A stretch of 32,125 nt of DNA from an uncultured Corynebacterium sp. (GTDB lineage Bacteria; Actinomycetota; Actinomycetes; Mycobacteriales; Mycobacteriaceae): assembly GCA_946220775.1 (NCBI GenBank), contig CAMIFC010000022.1, positions 1 to 32,125 of the forward strand. Reading direction: 5' to 3'. Each line of letters starts with the position of its first letter. The first letter of the stretch is position 1. The translations under genes were made by a program, and so were the position numbers. This document shows positions 24,504 to 32,125 of the stretch, piece by piece. The notes below the pieces were generated by a model, which worked only from the letters and a program-made list of their open reading frames with translations, made no database searches and was not told the DNA's origin.

Positions 24504-26363
24504 ATGAGCACGATGACGATTCAGATGAAACGGGAGGATACCCGCAAGACTGCGAATGCCTTGCCCCATTGGCTACTCTTGCTATTCATCTTTGTCGTCA
24601 CAACCACCACGTTGTGGCCGTTTTGGCTGGGGCTAGCTCCCCGCGCGGATCACGCGTACATGCTGCGCGACATGATGGTGCCCTACAAGATGGCTCTGAA
24701 CGATCCCGCCTTGGGGATCGGCGATCATGCGCCCCGCGCTGTACCGCAGGACACGATTTTGGGGGCGATATCCACCTCCCTGCCGGCCTCGTTTGTCGCA
24801 GCGCTGGCGGTGTTGTGCGCGGCGGGGTCTGGGATATTTAATGCGACGCGCATGGCCCGCGACATGGCCGGAGCGTCGAAGGCCGCGCAGTTGACCGTGG
24901 CCCTGTTTGTGGTGTGGAACCCGTTCATCATTGAACGGCTCCTGCAGGGCCAGTGGACATTCGCCATGGCCGCCATGCTGTTGCCTTCCGTGGCTTATTA
25001 TTCGGCATCTGGCGTGTGCAGTGGCCAATTGGTCATTTTGGCGGCGTGCGGGCTAACTCCCACAGGGTTGATTCTGGGCGCGATTACCGCGCTGGTGTTC
25101 GACCAGTCGTGGCAACGTCGTGGCGTCACAGCCATCGCCGCGTTGGGCCTTTCCTCGCCGTGGCTGATGGTGAGTTTGATCAATGGCTCAGCGCAGAGTT
25201 CCGACCCGCAAGCTGCCGCGGCGTTTGCTGTGGGCGCGGATAATCCGTTGGGAACGGTGGCTTCCGTGCTGGGGCTGGGCGGCATTTGGAACGCAGGCGC
25301 TGTGCCGCCATCGCGTGGGTTGTTCGCAGGCATCGCGGGAGTGTTGCTGTTTGCCCTGTTCGCCATCGGTTTTCGGGAGCTTTTCACGATTTACCGACCC
25401 GTCGCGATTGTTACTGTGTGCGCGTTCGTTATCCCTCTTTTATTAGGGACGCCACCCGGTATCACACTGACTGGCTGGGCAATCGAAAATATCCCAGGTA
25501 CTGCGCTGTTCCGGGATACGCAGAAGCTCGTGGCGTTGGCGATCCCGGGTGTGGTTCTGATGATGTGTGTGGCGATTCAGCAGGTTCAAAAATTCGCCAC
25601 GCGCCAAGCGCAAAAGGACTTCATTGAGCGCGTGGAATCCGGCAACAAGGTCTCCCGCACAAGCACGCTGCTGTCCCAAATGAACTGGAGCCGGGTTGTC
25701 ACGCTCACGTTCGTGGTACTGATCATCGGCACGGTGCCAGCCTATCCGCGGGATATATCCCCAACGTCCCCTCAGCCGATTTCCCCAGCGTGGGATCAGG
25801 TGATGAACACGGTGGCGGGCTCCCCGAGCGGCAAGGTGTTGCTGCTCCCGCCGGGTAATTATCGTCTGCGTGCTGATCGCCAGCCCACTCTCACGCCAGC
25901 GCTGAAGATGGTGCCTGGCTCTCCGATTGACCCACAGTATTTGATCGTCGATGGCCAACTCATCGACGGCGATCCAGAGGCGATCGACTTGCTGCGGGCG
26001 ACCTTGGACGGTCGGGATATTCTGGCTCGTTCCGGTGTGGGCTGGGTGCTGGTTGACCGCCCGTCGATTATTCACCCGGAGACCTTCGAAGAGGTGGAAA
26101 CGGTGCTCAGCAAATACAACCAGGTCATGGACATCGACGGCATCGAGCTGTACCGCATTTCCAACCCGCTGACGCAACCCCGAGCACACTCGACGATCCC
26201 GACGTGGGTCGGCATGGGCATTTACTGGCTCATCACGATGGGTGGCGTGTGGGCATTGTGCTGGCGTGCATTCCAGGCCGCGCAGGCGCACCGCGCCCGC
26301 CGCCGGAACCGCAAGAACGACGCTTCCGAGTCACCTGCCACGGCCGACGACAGTCGTGAGTAG
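24504..26363 (+). CDS. Large polytopic membrane protein, Rv0226c type
   Basis: A 619-residue protein with about ten hydrophobic helices in the first 420 residues, a C-terminal extracytoplasmic domain (about 425-575) and one more helix near 582-605 before a basic Arg/Lys tail. The RADHAYMLRDMMVPY segment after helix 1 resembles the first loop of GT-C glycosyltransferases, which carries acidic residues, but I do not see a certain catalytic motif. Neighbours and order match Rv0226c. The start ATG 24504 is the first Met after the terminator; no strong ribosome site precedes it. The last 33 bases overlap the convergent glycosyltransferase gene. The likely role, by context only, is in lipoglycan or arabinan assembly. 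Confidence 0.78.
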   Translation: MSTMTIQMKREDTRKTANALPHWLLLLFIFVVTTTTLWPFWLGLAPRADHAYMLRDMMVPYKMALNDPALGIGDHAPRAVPQDTILGAISTSLPASFVAALAVLCAAGSGIFNATRMARDMAGASKAAQLTVALFVVWNPFIIERLLQGQWTFAMAAMLLPSVAYYSASGVCSGQLVILAACGLTPTGLILGAITALVFDQSWQRRGVTAIAALGLSSPWLMVSLINGSAQSSDPQAAAAFAVGADNPLGTVASVLGLGGIWNAGAVPPSRGLFAGIAGVLLFALFAIGFRELFTIYRPVAIVTVCAFVIPLLLGTPPGITLTGWAIENIPGTALFRDTQKLVALAIPGVVLMMCVAIQQVQKFATRQAQKDFIERVESGNKVSRTSTLLSQMNWSRVVTLTFVVLIIGTVPAYPRDISPTSPQPISPAWDQVMNTVAGSPSGKVLLLPPGNYRLRADRQPTLTPALKMVPGSPIDPQYLIVDGQLIDGDPEAIDLLRATLDGRDILARSGVGWVLVDRPSIIHPETFEEVETVLSKYNQVMDIDGIELYRISNPLTQPRAHSTIPTWVGMGIYWLITMGGVWALCWRAFQAAQAHRARRRNRKNDASESPATADDSRE

Positions 26364-27518
26364 TTTGTTCCAGGCTTGGCCGGTGGCGTCCCAAGAAAAA
26401 CCGGAGGCCCGGCGCGCGGCGGCTTGTCCCATCGCGTGACGCTCCTCATGGTTGAGCAGCAAATGTTCGACCGCGTTGATGAGTCCGCCGGGGCTGCCAG
26501 CGAGGATGCCGGTCTCGTTCTGGATCACCGAATCGCGCAGCCCCGCGGAGGATTTGTAACCAACCGTCGGAACACCATGCTGAGCTGCCTCGATGACGGC
26601 CAGCCCCCAGCCTTCCTTGCGGGACGGCATCACGTGGAGCGCCGCGCGGGACAGGATCCGGTGCTTGATCTCCTCCGAGACGTGTCCGTGGAACACCACA
26701 TTGGCCTCCACTCCCAGTTCGCGGGCGTATTCGCGCAGGTTTTCTGACCACCAGCCGTCGCCGATTACGTCGAGGCGAACATTGGGGATGTCGGCGCGCA
26801 CCGCGGCCAACGCATCGAGGGCATGTTCGATTTGTTTGTGTGGCACCAGCCGGGAGAGCGTGACCAGGTGCAGCGTGTCCGAGGACGGACTGGCCTGGCC
26901 GGTTCCCACGGCCCCGGCAGCCCCCGACGGTGCCGCCACCGAGTCCGGGACGGGGTCAATGCCATTGCGAATGATCTGCAGGCGCTCCCGCGGCACGCCG
27001 AGCTCAGCGAATTCCTCCGCCGAGGGCCGGGATACCGTCACCCACGTGTTCTTCCGGTGCAGCCACGGCGAGATCTTGGATTCGATCAGCCAGCCCAACC
27101 GGGATAGCACCGGCCCCGCGACCGACCATTGTTCGCGGTGGCAGTGGTGTGTCAGCACGACTGTCGGCGCGCCCGCCACCACCGAGGCGAAGAAGGGCAC
27201 CCCATTTTGGGTATCGACAATGACGTCCGGACAGCCGAAGTCCTTGAACGGCCCGAACGGCAACCCCAATCGGGCCGCCAGCAGCGCCACCAACGCGCGC
27301 GGGTAAACACTCAGGTTGCCGCCGCCACGGGAAAAGCGCAGGAGGTGCCCGTCGCGTTCCTCGGTTTCTGAGCGCCTCGCCCCCGGGTACTTCGCGGTGC
27401 GGAACACCACGTCGTGCCCTTGTGCTGCCAGGTAGTGGCCGACCTCTTCGAGGTAGCGTTCCGACCCGCCGCCTTCGGGGTGGCGGGTGTCGCGCCAGCA
27501 CAACAGAACTACTTTCAT
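26331..27518 (-). CDS. GT4-type glycosyltransferase, Rv0225 type
   Basis: A 395-residue GT-B fold enzyme of the GT4 kind. The N-terminal domain has HPEGGGSERYLEEVGHYLAA as nucleotide-fold start. The C-terminal domain has LSRLVPHKQIEHALDAL, GDGWW and the E-x7-E motif in PSRKEGWGLAVIEAAQHGVP, which binds the sugar-nucleotide donor. RNGID precedes a Gly/Ala/Ser-rich linker. No membrane helix is seen, so it should act on the cytosolic face. ATG 27518 is chosen: AAGGTG lies nine bases upstream, whereas a GTG at 27530 would sit inside that site. Its order beside the Rv0226c-like and Rv0224c-like genes matches M. tuberculosis. The acceptor and sugar are unknown; lipoglycan synthesis is plausible. 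FSWDATG near the end is encoded across a copy of the dispersed octamer (26384). Confidence 0.87.
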   Translation of the reverse strand: MKVVLLCWRDTRHPEGGGSERYLEEVGHYLAAQGHDVVFRTAKYPGARRSETEERDGHLLRFSRGGGNLSVYPRALVALLAARLGLPFGPFKDFGCPDVIVDTQNGVPFFASVVAGAPTVVLTHHCHREQWSVAGPVLSRLGWLIESKISPWLHRKNTWVTVSRPSAEEFAELGVPRERLQIIRNGIDPVPDSVAAPSGAAGAVGTGQASPSSDTLHLVTLSRLVPHKQIEHALDALAAVRADIPNVRLDVIGDGWWSENLREYARELGVEANVVFHGHVSEEIKHRILSRAALHVMPSRKEGWGLAVIEAAQHGVPTVGYKSSAGLRDSVIQNETGILAGSPGGLINAVEHLLLNHEERHAMGQAAARRASGFSWDATGQAWNKLLTTVVGRGR

Positions 27519-27579
27519 GATGAACAGCACCTTACCGCTTATTCCGCGCGATCATGAGGTCATCTGACACAATTCATTT

Positions 27580-28461
27580 ATGCAAACAACACTTTTCCAC
27601 CGCGCAACCAAGTGGCTCCCCAGCACCGAGCTGAACAGGCAGCTGAAAGAGCGTTTCATGCCACGCGCTTTGCGCTTTTGGCGTCCTAAAGCGACGCTGC
27701 GACGCGCGGTGGGGTTGCTCGCGGACTTCCGGTACGAACAAACTCGGCCGGATATTTTCTACGGCAATCTCGCAGCCGACACCGTAAATCTCATCGATGC
27801 GGTGTGGCGAGGTTCCGGTAGGACGTCATTAGCTGGCACTCGCATATTGGACGTCGGCGGTGGCCCCGGATACTTTGGGGTGGCTTTCGACAAGGCCAAC
27901 GCGCATTACGTGACGTGCGAACCTGACGTTGGGGAAATGGCCGCCGCTGGCATCACCTTGGCCAGCAGCGTGCGAGGTTCCGGGCTGGCGCTCCCGTTTC
28001 GCAGTGATGCTTTCGACATCACCTACTCCTCCAACGTCGCCGAGCATGTGCCAGAGCCCTGGACCATGGCCGACGAAATGCTGCGGGTCACGAAGCCCGG
28101 CGGGGTCGTCATCGATAGTTACACGGTGTGGTTCGGCCCATTTGGCGGGCACGAAACGGGCTTATGGCAGCACTACGTCGGCGGCGAATTCGCCGCCCGC
28201 CGGTACGAGAAGAAACACGGCCACCCACCGAAGAACCGCTGGGGCGAGTCCTTGTTCAATGTGTCCGCCGCCGAGGGCCTGGACTATGCCCGGCGCGTGT
28301 CCGAATCCGGGGACGCCGAATTGCTTGCCGCCTTCCCCCGCTATCACCCCTGGTGGGCGTGGTGGATGGTGCACGTTCCGGTGCTGCGGGAGTTCGGGGT
28401 ATCCAATCTCGTGTTGGTGTTCCGTAAGTGCGACGGGGTGGCGTCCGAAAAAAATAAATAG
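27580..28461 (+). CDS. SAM-dependent methyltransferase, Rv0224c type
   Basis: A 293-residue class I methyltransferase. Motif I, ILDVGGGPGYFG, is at 89-100. CEPD gives the acidic ribose-binding residue, FDITYSSNVAEHVPEP is motif II, and MLRVTKPGGVVI is motif III. The substrate is unknown. Methylation of a polar lipid or glycan would fit the neighbours and the order matching Rv0224c. There is no ribosome site before ATG 27580, but cacaat ends seven bases upstream, consistent with a leaderless transcript. Two dispersed octamers lie inside: one at the N-terminus (27679, read FWRPK) and one at the very end (28439), which supplies the last residues V-A-S-E-K-N-K. The gene is divergent from the glycosyltransferase by 61 bases. 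Confidence 0.87.
   Translation: MQTTLFHRATKWLPSTELNRQLKERFMPRALRFWRPKATLRRAVGLLADFRYEQTRPDIFYGNLAADTVNLIDAVWRGSGRTSLAGTRILDVGGGPGYFGVAFDKANAHYVTCEPDVGEMAAAGITLASSVRGSGLALPFRSDAFDITYSSNVAEHVPEPWTMADEMLRVTKPGGVVIDSYTVWFGPFGGHETGLWQHYVGGEFAARRYEKKHGHPPKNRWGESLFNVSAAEGLDYARRVSESGDAELLAAFPRYHPWWAWWMVHVPVLREFGVSNLVLVFRKCDGVASEKNK
28433..28455 (+). repeat. Dispersed motif forming the methyltransferase 3' end
   Basis: The core is at 28439-28446, in acggggtggcgtccgaaaaa followed by aataaatag. The stop codon TAG falls just past the A-rich tail. The lead acggggtggcgtcc is identical to the intergenic copy near 12659, so the shared unit is longer than eight bases. Confidence 0.75.
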
Positions 28462-28467
28462 ATATTC

Positions 28468-28510
28468 TTACAACTAACCAACGGGCTTAGCTAGAGTGAT
28501 GTGCAGCACA
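28468..28510 (+). promoter_or_regulatory. fadA-fadB promoter with GlxR-like operator
   Basis: TTACAA (28468-28473) and TAGAGT (28492-28497) form a promoter with 18-base spacing. agtgatgtgcagcaca (28495-28510) matches 9 of 12 fixed positions of the GlxR consensus TGTGA-N6-TCACA and overlaps the -10 element and probable start. If bound, it would block transcription. The prediction is by eye. Confidence 0.4.
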
Positions 28511-28545
28511 ACCCAACATCGACGATAGGAACAGTAAGGACTGTC

Positions 28546-29775
28546 ATGAGCAGCAATTCTGGCGCCCCAGAGGCCTACATTTACGATGCCGTCCGAACTC
28601 CCCGAGGTAAGGGAAAGCCGGGCGGCTCGCTCCACACTGTGAAGCCCGTGAACCTGCTGTCCGGGCTGATCGAAGCGCTCATCGAACGCAACCCTGGCAT
28701 CGACGCCGACCGCATCGGGGACGTCATCGCCGGCTGCGTCACCCCCGTTGGCGACCAGGGCATGGACATCGCCCGCACCGCAGCACTGAACGCTGGACTG
28801 CCCTACAGCGCCACCGGACTGCAGGTCAACCGCTACTGCGCCTCCGGACTGACCGCCGTGAACCTCGCGGCGCAGAAGGTCCGCTCCGGTTGGGACGAGC
28901 TCATCATCGCCGGTGGCGTGGAATCCATGTCGCGCGTCCCCATGGGCTCCGACGGTGGCGCGCTGGCGCTCGACCCAGAATCCAACTTCCACAATGACTT
29001 CATCCCGCAGGGCATCTCCGCCGACATCATCGCCACCCTCGACGGCGTGACCCGCGAGGACCTCGATGCCTACGCCGCCCGCTCCCACGAACGAGCCACC
29101 GCAGCCTGGGCCGACGGCCGATTCAACAACTCCGTCGTGCCCGTCCGGGATCTGAACGGCCAAACCCTGCTGGATAAGGACGAAACGATCCGCGAAGGCA
29201 CCACCGTGGAATCCCTGTCCGGCCTCAAGCCAGCATTCGCCGTCATGGGCGACCAGGGCGGCTTCGACGCCGTGGCACAGACGAAGTACCCACAGCTGGA
29301 GCGCGTCAACCACCTGCACCACGCGGGTAACTCCTCCGGCATCGTGGACGGCTCCGGCCTCCTGCTGATCGGCTCCGAAAAGGCTGGTCAGGACATGGAC
29401 CTGACCCCACGCGCCCGCGTCGTCTCCGTCGCGACGACCGGCGTGGAGCCAACGATCATGCTCACCGCACCTGCACCAGCTGCCCGCGCAGCGCTGGCGA
29501 AGGCCGGGCTCACCCCGGAAGACATCGACGTGTGGGAAATCAACGAGGCATTCTCCTCCGTGGTGCTGCGCGCCCAGCGCGAGCTCAACATCCCAGACGA
29601 AAAGCTGAACATCAACGGTGGCGCCATCGCCATGGGCCACCCACTGGGCGCCACCGGTGCCATCATCACCGGCACTGCCGTCGATGAGCTGCACCGATCC
29701 GGCGGCCGCTACGCCCTGATCACCCTGTGCGTGGCCGCTGGCATGGGCGTGGCCACCATCATCGAGCGCGTCTAA
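28546..29775 (+). CDS. fadA: Acetyl-CoA acyltransferase (3-ketoacyl-CoA thiolase)
   Basis: A 409-residue thiolase that releases acetyl-CoA from 3-ketoacyl-CoA in the last beta-oxidation step. Nucleophile Cys98 lies in NRYCASGLTAV. The C-terminal half has NEAFSSVVL, GGAIAMGHPLGATG with the active-site His, and LCVAAGMGVA with the second Cys. ATG 28546 has aagga seven bases upstream. The gene is followed after 53 bases by fadB in the same direction, with no terminator between, so the two form the usual FadAB pair. Codon use is strongly C-biased, suggesting good expression. Confidence 0.94.
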   Translation: MSSNSGAPEAYIYDAVRTPRGKGKPGGSLHTVKPVNLLSGLIEALIERNPGIDADRIGDVIAGCVTPVGDQGMDIARTAALNAGLPYSATGLQVNRYCASGLTAVNLAAQKVRSGWDELIIAGGVESMSRVPMGSDGGALALDPESNFHNDFIPQGISADIIATLDGVTREDLDAYAARSHERATAAWADGRFNNSVVPVRDLNGQTLLDKDETIREGTTVESLSGLKPAFAVMGDQGGFDAVAQTKYPQLERVNHLHHAGNSSGIVDGSGLLLIGSEKAGQDMDLTPRARVVSVATTGVEPTIMLTAPAPAARAALAKAGLTPEDIDVWEINEAFSSVVLRAQRELNIPDEKLNINGGAIAMGHPLGATGAIITGTAVDELHRSGGRYALITLCVAAGMGVATIIERV

Positions 29776-29828
29776 ACCGCGTCCCCCAAGAACACCAATA
29801 CCCGAAACTTCAGTTCATAGGAGAAGCA

Positions 29829-32099
29829 ATGAGCAACAACATGTTCGCCTGGGACACCGACGCGGACGGCATCCTGACCCTGACGATGGATGACCCAAAC
29901 GCGCCGGTCAACACCATGAATGACACCTTCCAAACCGACCTCACCTCCACCATCGAGGCAGTCAAGAAGGCCGTCGACGCTGGTGAGGTCAAGGGCATCG
30001 TGCTGGCGTCGGCGAAGAAGACGTTCTTCGCCGGTGGCGATATCAAATCCATGATCACCGCCACGCCGGAGCAAGCTCCCGCCCTCACCGCAGAAATCAA
30101 CCAGATGAAGGCCGACCTGCGTGCGTTGGAAACACTGGGTGTACCGGTGGCGTCCGCAATCAACGGAACGGCACTCGGTGGCGGTCTGGAAATCGCGCTG
30201 GCCACGCATCGTCGTTTCCTTTCGGACGCCAAGGGCCTCAAAGTCGGACTCCCCGAAGTGACCCTGGGGCTGCTGCCAGGTGGTGGCGGCGTGGTCCGTG
30301 TGACGCGCATGCTCGGGATTCAAGAAGCACTCATGAAGGTGCTCACCACCGGCAAGCAATTCCGGGCTGAAGAGGCCGTGGCTGTCGGCTTAGCTGATGA
30401 AATCGTGCCTGCTGACCAGCTGATTGATGCTGCGAAGGCCTGGGTCAAGGCCAACCCGGACGCCACCCAGCCCTGGGACCAGAAGGGCTACCGCATCCCA
30501 GGCGGCACCCCATCGACCCCAGCCCTAGCCGCGATGCTGCCGAGCTTCCCCGCCAACGTGACCAAGCAGATCAAGGGCGCACCGATGCCGGCGCCGAAGT
30601 CGATCCTGAAGGTCGCGGTCGAGTCTGCTCAGCTGCGCAATATCGAGGAAGCGACGCAGGTGGAGACGCGTTACTTCGTGGACCTCGTGACCGGCCCGAC
30701 CGCGAAAAACATGATGCAGGCGTTCTTCTTCGACCTACAGTACTGCAACGGCGGTGGCTCTCGCCCGAAGGATGTTCCGCGCAAGCAGTTCAAGAAGCTG
30801 GGCATGGTTGGTGCCGGCATGATGGGTGCTGCGATCGCCTATGTCGCGGCGAAGGCTGGCCTAGAGGTCATGCTCAAGGACGTCAAGATCGAAGCAGCAG
30901 AAAAGGGCAAGGCCTACTCGGAGGGCCTGGAAGCGAAGGCACTGAAACGAGGCAAGACCACCGAGGAGAAATCTCAGGCGCTGCTGGATCGCATCACCCC
31001 GACCGTGGACTACGCGGACCTGAGCGACTGCGACATTGTCATCGAGGCCGTGTTCGAAAACACGGAGCTCAAGCACAAGGTCTGGGCGAAGATCGAGGCT
31101 GCGGTGCCGGAAGACTGCGTGCTGGGATCCAACACTTCTACCCTGCCGATCACCGAGCTGGCCACGGGAGTGAAGCGAGCAAAGGACTTTATCGGCATCC
31201 ACTTCTTCTCCCCCGTCGACAAGATGCCACTGGTGGAGATCATCCGAGGCGAAGAAACCGCCGACGAAACCCTCGTCGCCGCACTGGACTTCACCGGCCA
31301 GATCCGCAAGACCCCGATCGTGGTCAACGATTCGCGTGGTTTCTACACCTCGCGCGTGATCGGTTTCTTCCTCAACGAGGCGATGCGGATGTTGGCGGAG
31401 GGCATCGACCCTGCCGTCATCGAAGCAGCAGGACGCCAAGCCGGCTATCCAGCACCGCCGCTGCAGTTGCAGGATGAGCTCAACTTGAAGCTGGCTCGAA
31501 AGATCGGCTCCGAAACCCGCGCTGCTGAGGAAGCCGCTGGCATCAAGGTCGATGACGGCGGAGTTACCGAGATCGTCGACAAGATGCTGGACGAATACGA
31601 CCGCCCGGGCAAGCTCGAGGGCAAGGGCTTCTACGAGTACAACGAAGAAGGTCGCCGCACTGGCCTGTGGCGCGGGCTGTGGGATCAGCTCGGCGCGGGC
31701 AGCGTTGTGGTGCCCGACGGTGAAACCACCACTGCTGGTTCCGGGTTGGACACCGCTCAAGGCGATGGCCCTGCGTTGATTGACCTGGTGGAACGCATGC
31801 TGTTCTCCGAAGCGCTGGAAACCCAGAAGTGCGTGGACGAAGGCGTGCTCATGTCCGATGCGGACGCCAACATCGGCTCCATCATGGGCATCGGCTTCCC
31901 CGCTTGGACGGGTGGCACCCGCCAGTACATCAAGAACTACGCCCGTCCGGCAGCGGCTGTGCTGCCGGAGGGCAAGGTGGCAGATGTTGATGGCGGGGAT
32001 TACCCCACCACGGGTGTCGCGGGCTTCGTGGCTCGTGCGGAGGAGCTCGCCGCAAAGTACGGTGAGCGCTTCACCCCGGTCGCCTCGCTGAAGGCGTAG
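29829..32099 (+). CDS. fadB: Fatty-acid oxidation alpha chain: enoyl-CoA hydratase / 3-hydroxyacyl-CoA dehydrogenase
   Basis: A 756-residue two-part enzyme. The crotonase domain (about 1-200) has FFAGGDIKSM for the oxyanion hole and the catalytic pair Glu121 (LGGGLEIAL) and Glu143 (LPEVTLGLLPGGGG). The dehydrogenase domain has the NAD-binding GMVGAGMMG at 325-333, and NTSTLPI and HFFSPVDKMPLVEIIRG further on, then the C-terminal helical domains. It hydrates and then oxidises acyl-CoA intermediates and hands them to FadA. ATG 29829 has aggag eight bases upstream. Five copies of the dispersed octamer lie inside (30148, 30224, 30458, 31431, 31862), several without the A-rich tail. The gene is complete; only 26 bases follow. 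Confidence 0.95.
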   Translation: MSNNMFAWDTDADGILTLTMDDPNAPVNTMNDTFQTDLTSTIEAVKKAVDAGEVKGIVLASAKKTFFAGGDIKSMITATPEQAPALTAEINQMKADLRALETLGVPVASAINGTALGGGLEIALATHRRFLSDAKGLKVGLPEVTLGLLPGGGGVVRVTRMLGIQEALMKVLTTGKQFRAEEAVAVGLADEIVPADQLIDAAKAWVKANPDATQPWDQKGYRIPGGTPSTPALAAMLPSFPANVTKQIKGAPMPAPKSILKVAVESAQLRNIEEATQVETRYFVDLVTGPTAKNMMQAFFFDLQYCNGGGSRPKDVPRKQFKKLGMVGAGMMGAAIAYVAAKAGLEVMLKDVKIEAAEKGKAYSEGLEAKALKRGKTTEEKSQALLDRITPTVDYADLSDCDIVIEAVFENTELKHKVWAKIEAAVPEDCVLGSNTSTLPITELATGVKRAKDFIGIHFFSPVDKMPLVEIIRGEETADETLVAALDFTGQIRKTPIVVNDSRGFYTSRVIGFFLNEAMRMLAEGIDPAVIEAAGRQAGYPAPPLQLQDELNLKLARKIGSETRAAEEAAGIKVDDGGVTEIVDKMLDEYDRPGKLEGKGFYEYNEEGRRTGLWRGLWDQLGAGSVVVPDGETTTAGSGLDTAQGDGPALIDLVERMLFSEALETQKCVDEGVLMSDADANIGSIMGIGFPAWTGGTRQYIKNYARPAAAVLPEGKVADVDGGDYPTTGVAGFVARAEELAAKYGERFTPVASLKA

Positions 32100-32125
32100 G
32101 CGGCGCTGGGGCTGCTCCTCCCCAC

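Noticed and set aside
28474..29694. Minus-strand open frame of 406 codons opposite fadA
   Set aside because: Antisense to a clear thiolase, with a Gly/Val/His-rich translation and no motifs.
2505..31869. TGGCGTCC as a polar segregation signal (KOPS/AIMS type)
   Set aside because: Twelve copies on one strand and fifteen on the other show no strand bias over 32 kb, as such signals would.
2505..31869. TGGCGTCC enrichment as a simple codon effect (Asp-Ala, Leu-Ala-Ser)
   Set aside because: Asp-Ala codons can explain some fadB copies without A tails. But the tailed copies use several frames on both strands and two are intergenic.

Overview
The window looks like chromosomal DNA of a mycolic-acid-containing actinobacterium, most likely a Corynebacterium of the lipid-loving C. 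jeikeium type. I judge this from gene content and order, moderately high GC, a di-heme type SdhC, a malate synthase G next to isocitrate lyase, and an arabinogalactan/LAM-type envelope cluster. From memory, the right half follows the order of Mycobacterium tuberculosis Rv0224c-Rv0228 and Rv0236c-Rv0237 (lpqI, small DUF2613 protein, aftD). I ran no search, so the species is an inference. No rRNA, tRNA, CRISPR array, insertion sequence or phage gene was seen.

Layout, left to right. (1) 1-4449: a minus-strand operon sdhC-sdhA-sdhB plus a small membrane protein, ending in a hairpin terminator at 213-258. (2) 4450-8124: a minus-strand pair, a GH65 disaccharide phosphorylase and beta-phosphoglucomutase, which would turn a disaccharide plus phosphate into glucose 6-phosphate. 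(3) 8195-12355: the glyoxylate shunt, divergent aceB (malate synthase G) and aceA (isocitrate lyase), around a 481-base control region with RamA-, RamB- and GlxR-like sites. (4) 12204-14117: a small island with an AbiEi/DUF559-type nuclease-like gene between two copies of a long palindromic element. The central loop is inverted between the two copies, and short GC-rich repeats lie around them. (5) 14118-17272: a VanW/YoaR-like membrane protein and the lipoprotein beta-N-acetylglucosaminidase LpqI/NagZ. (6) 17337-28461: a universal stress protein, DUF2613 protein, AftD arabinosyltransferase, membrane O-acyltransferase, DUF3068 protein, polytopic membrane protein, GT4 glycosyltransferase and SAM methyltransferase, an envelope glycan/lipoglycan set with two tail-to-tail overlaps. 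(7) 28546-32099: fadA and fadB for fatty-acid beta-oxidation.

The metabolic parts fit together. FadAB makes acetyl-CoA, AceA and AceB save its carbon, and succinate from isocitrate lyase enters the Sdh complex. This suits an organism living on host lipids.

The most unusual signal is not a gene. The octamer TGGCGTCC (or GGACGCCA) occurs 27 times by my hand count, against roughly two expected from base composition. More than half the copies share a GG(T/G) lead and an A-rich tail. They lie in several reading frames, both orientations, genes and intergenic DNA. This resembles an uptake-sequence, Chi-like or protein-binding genome signature.
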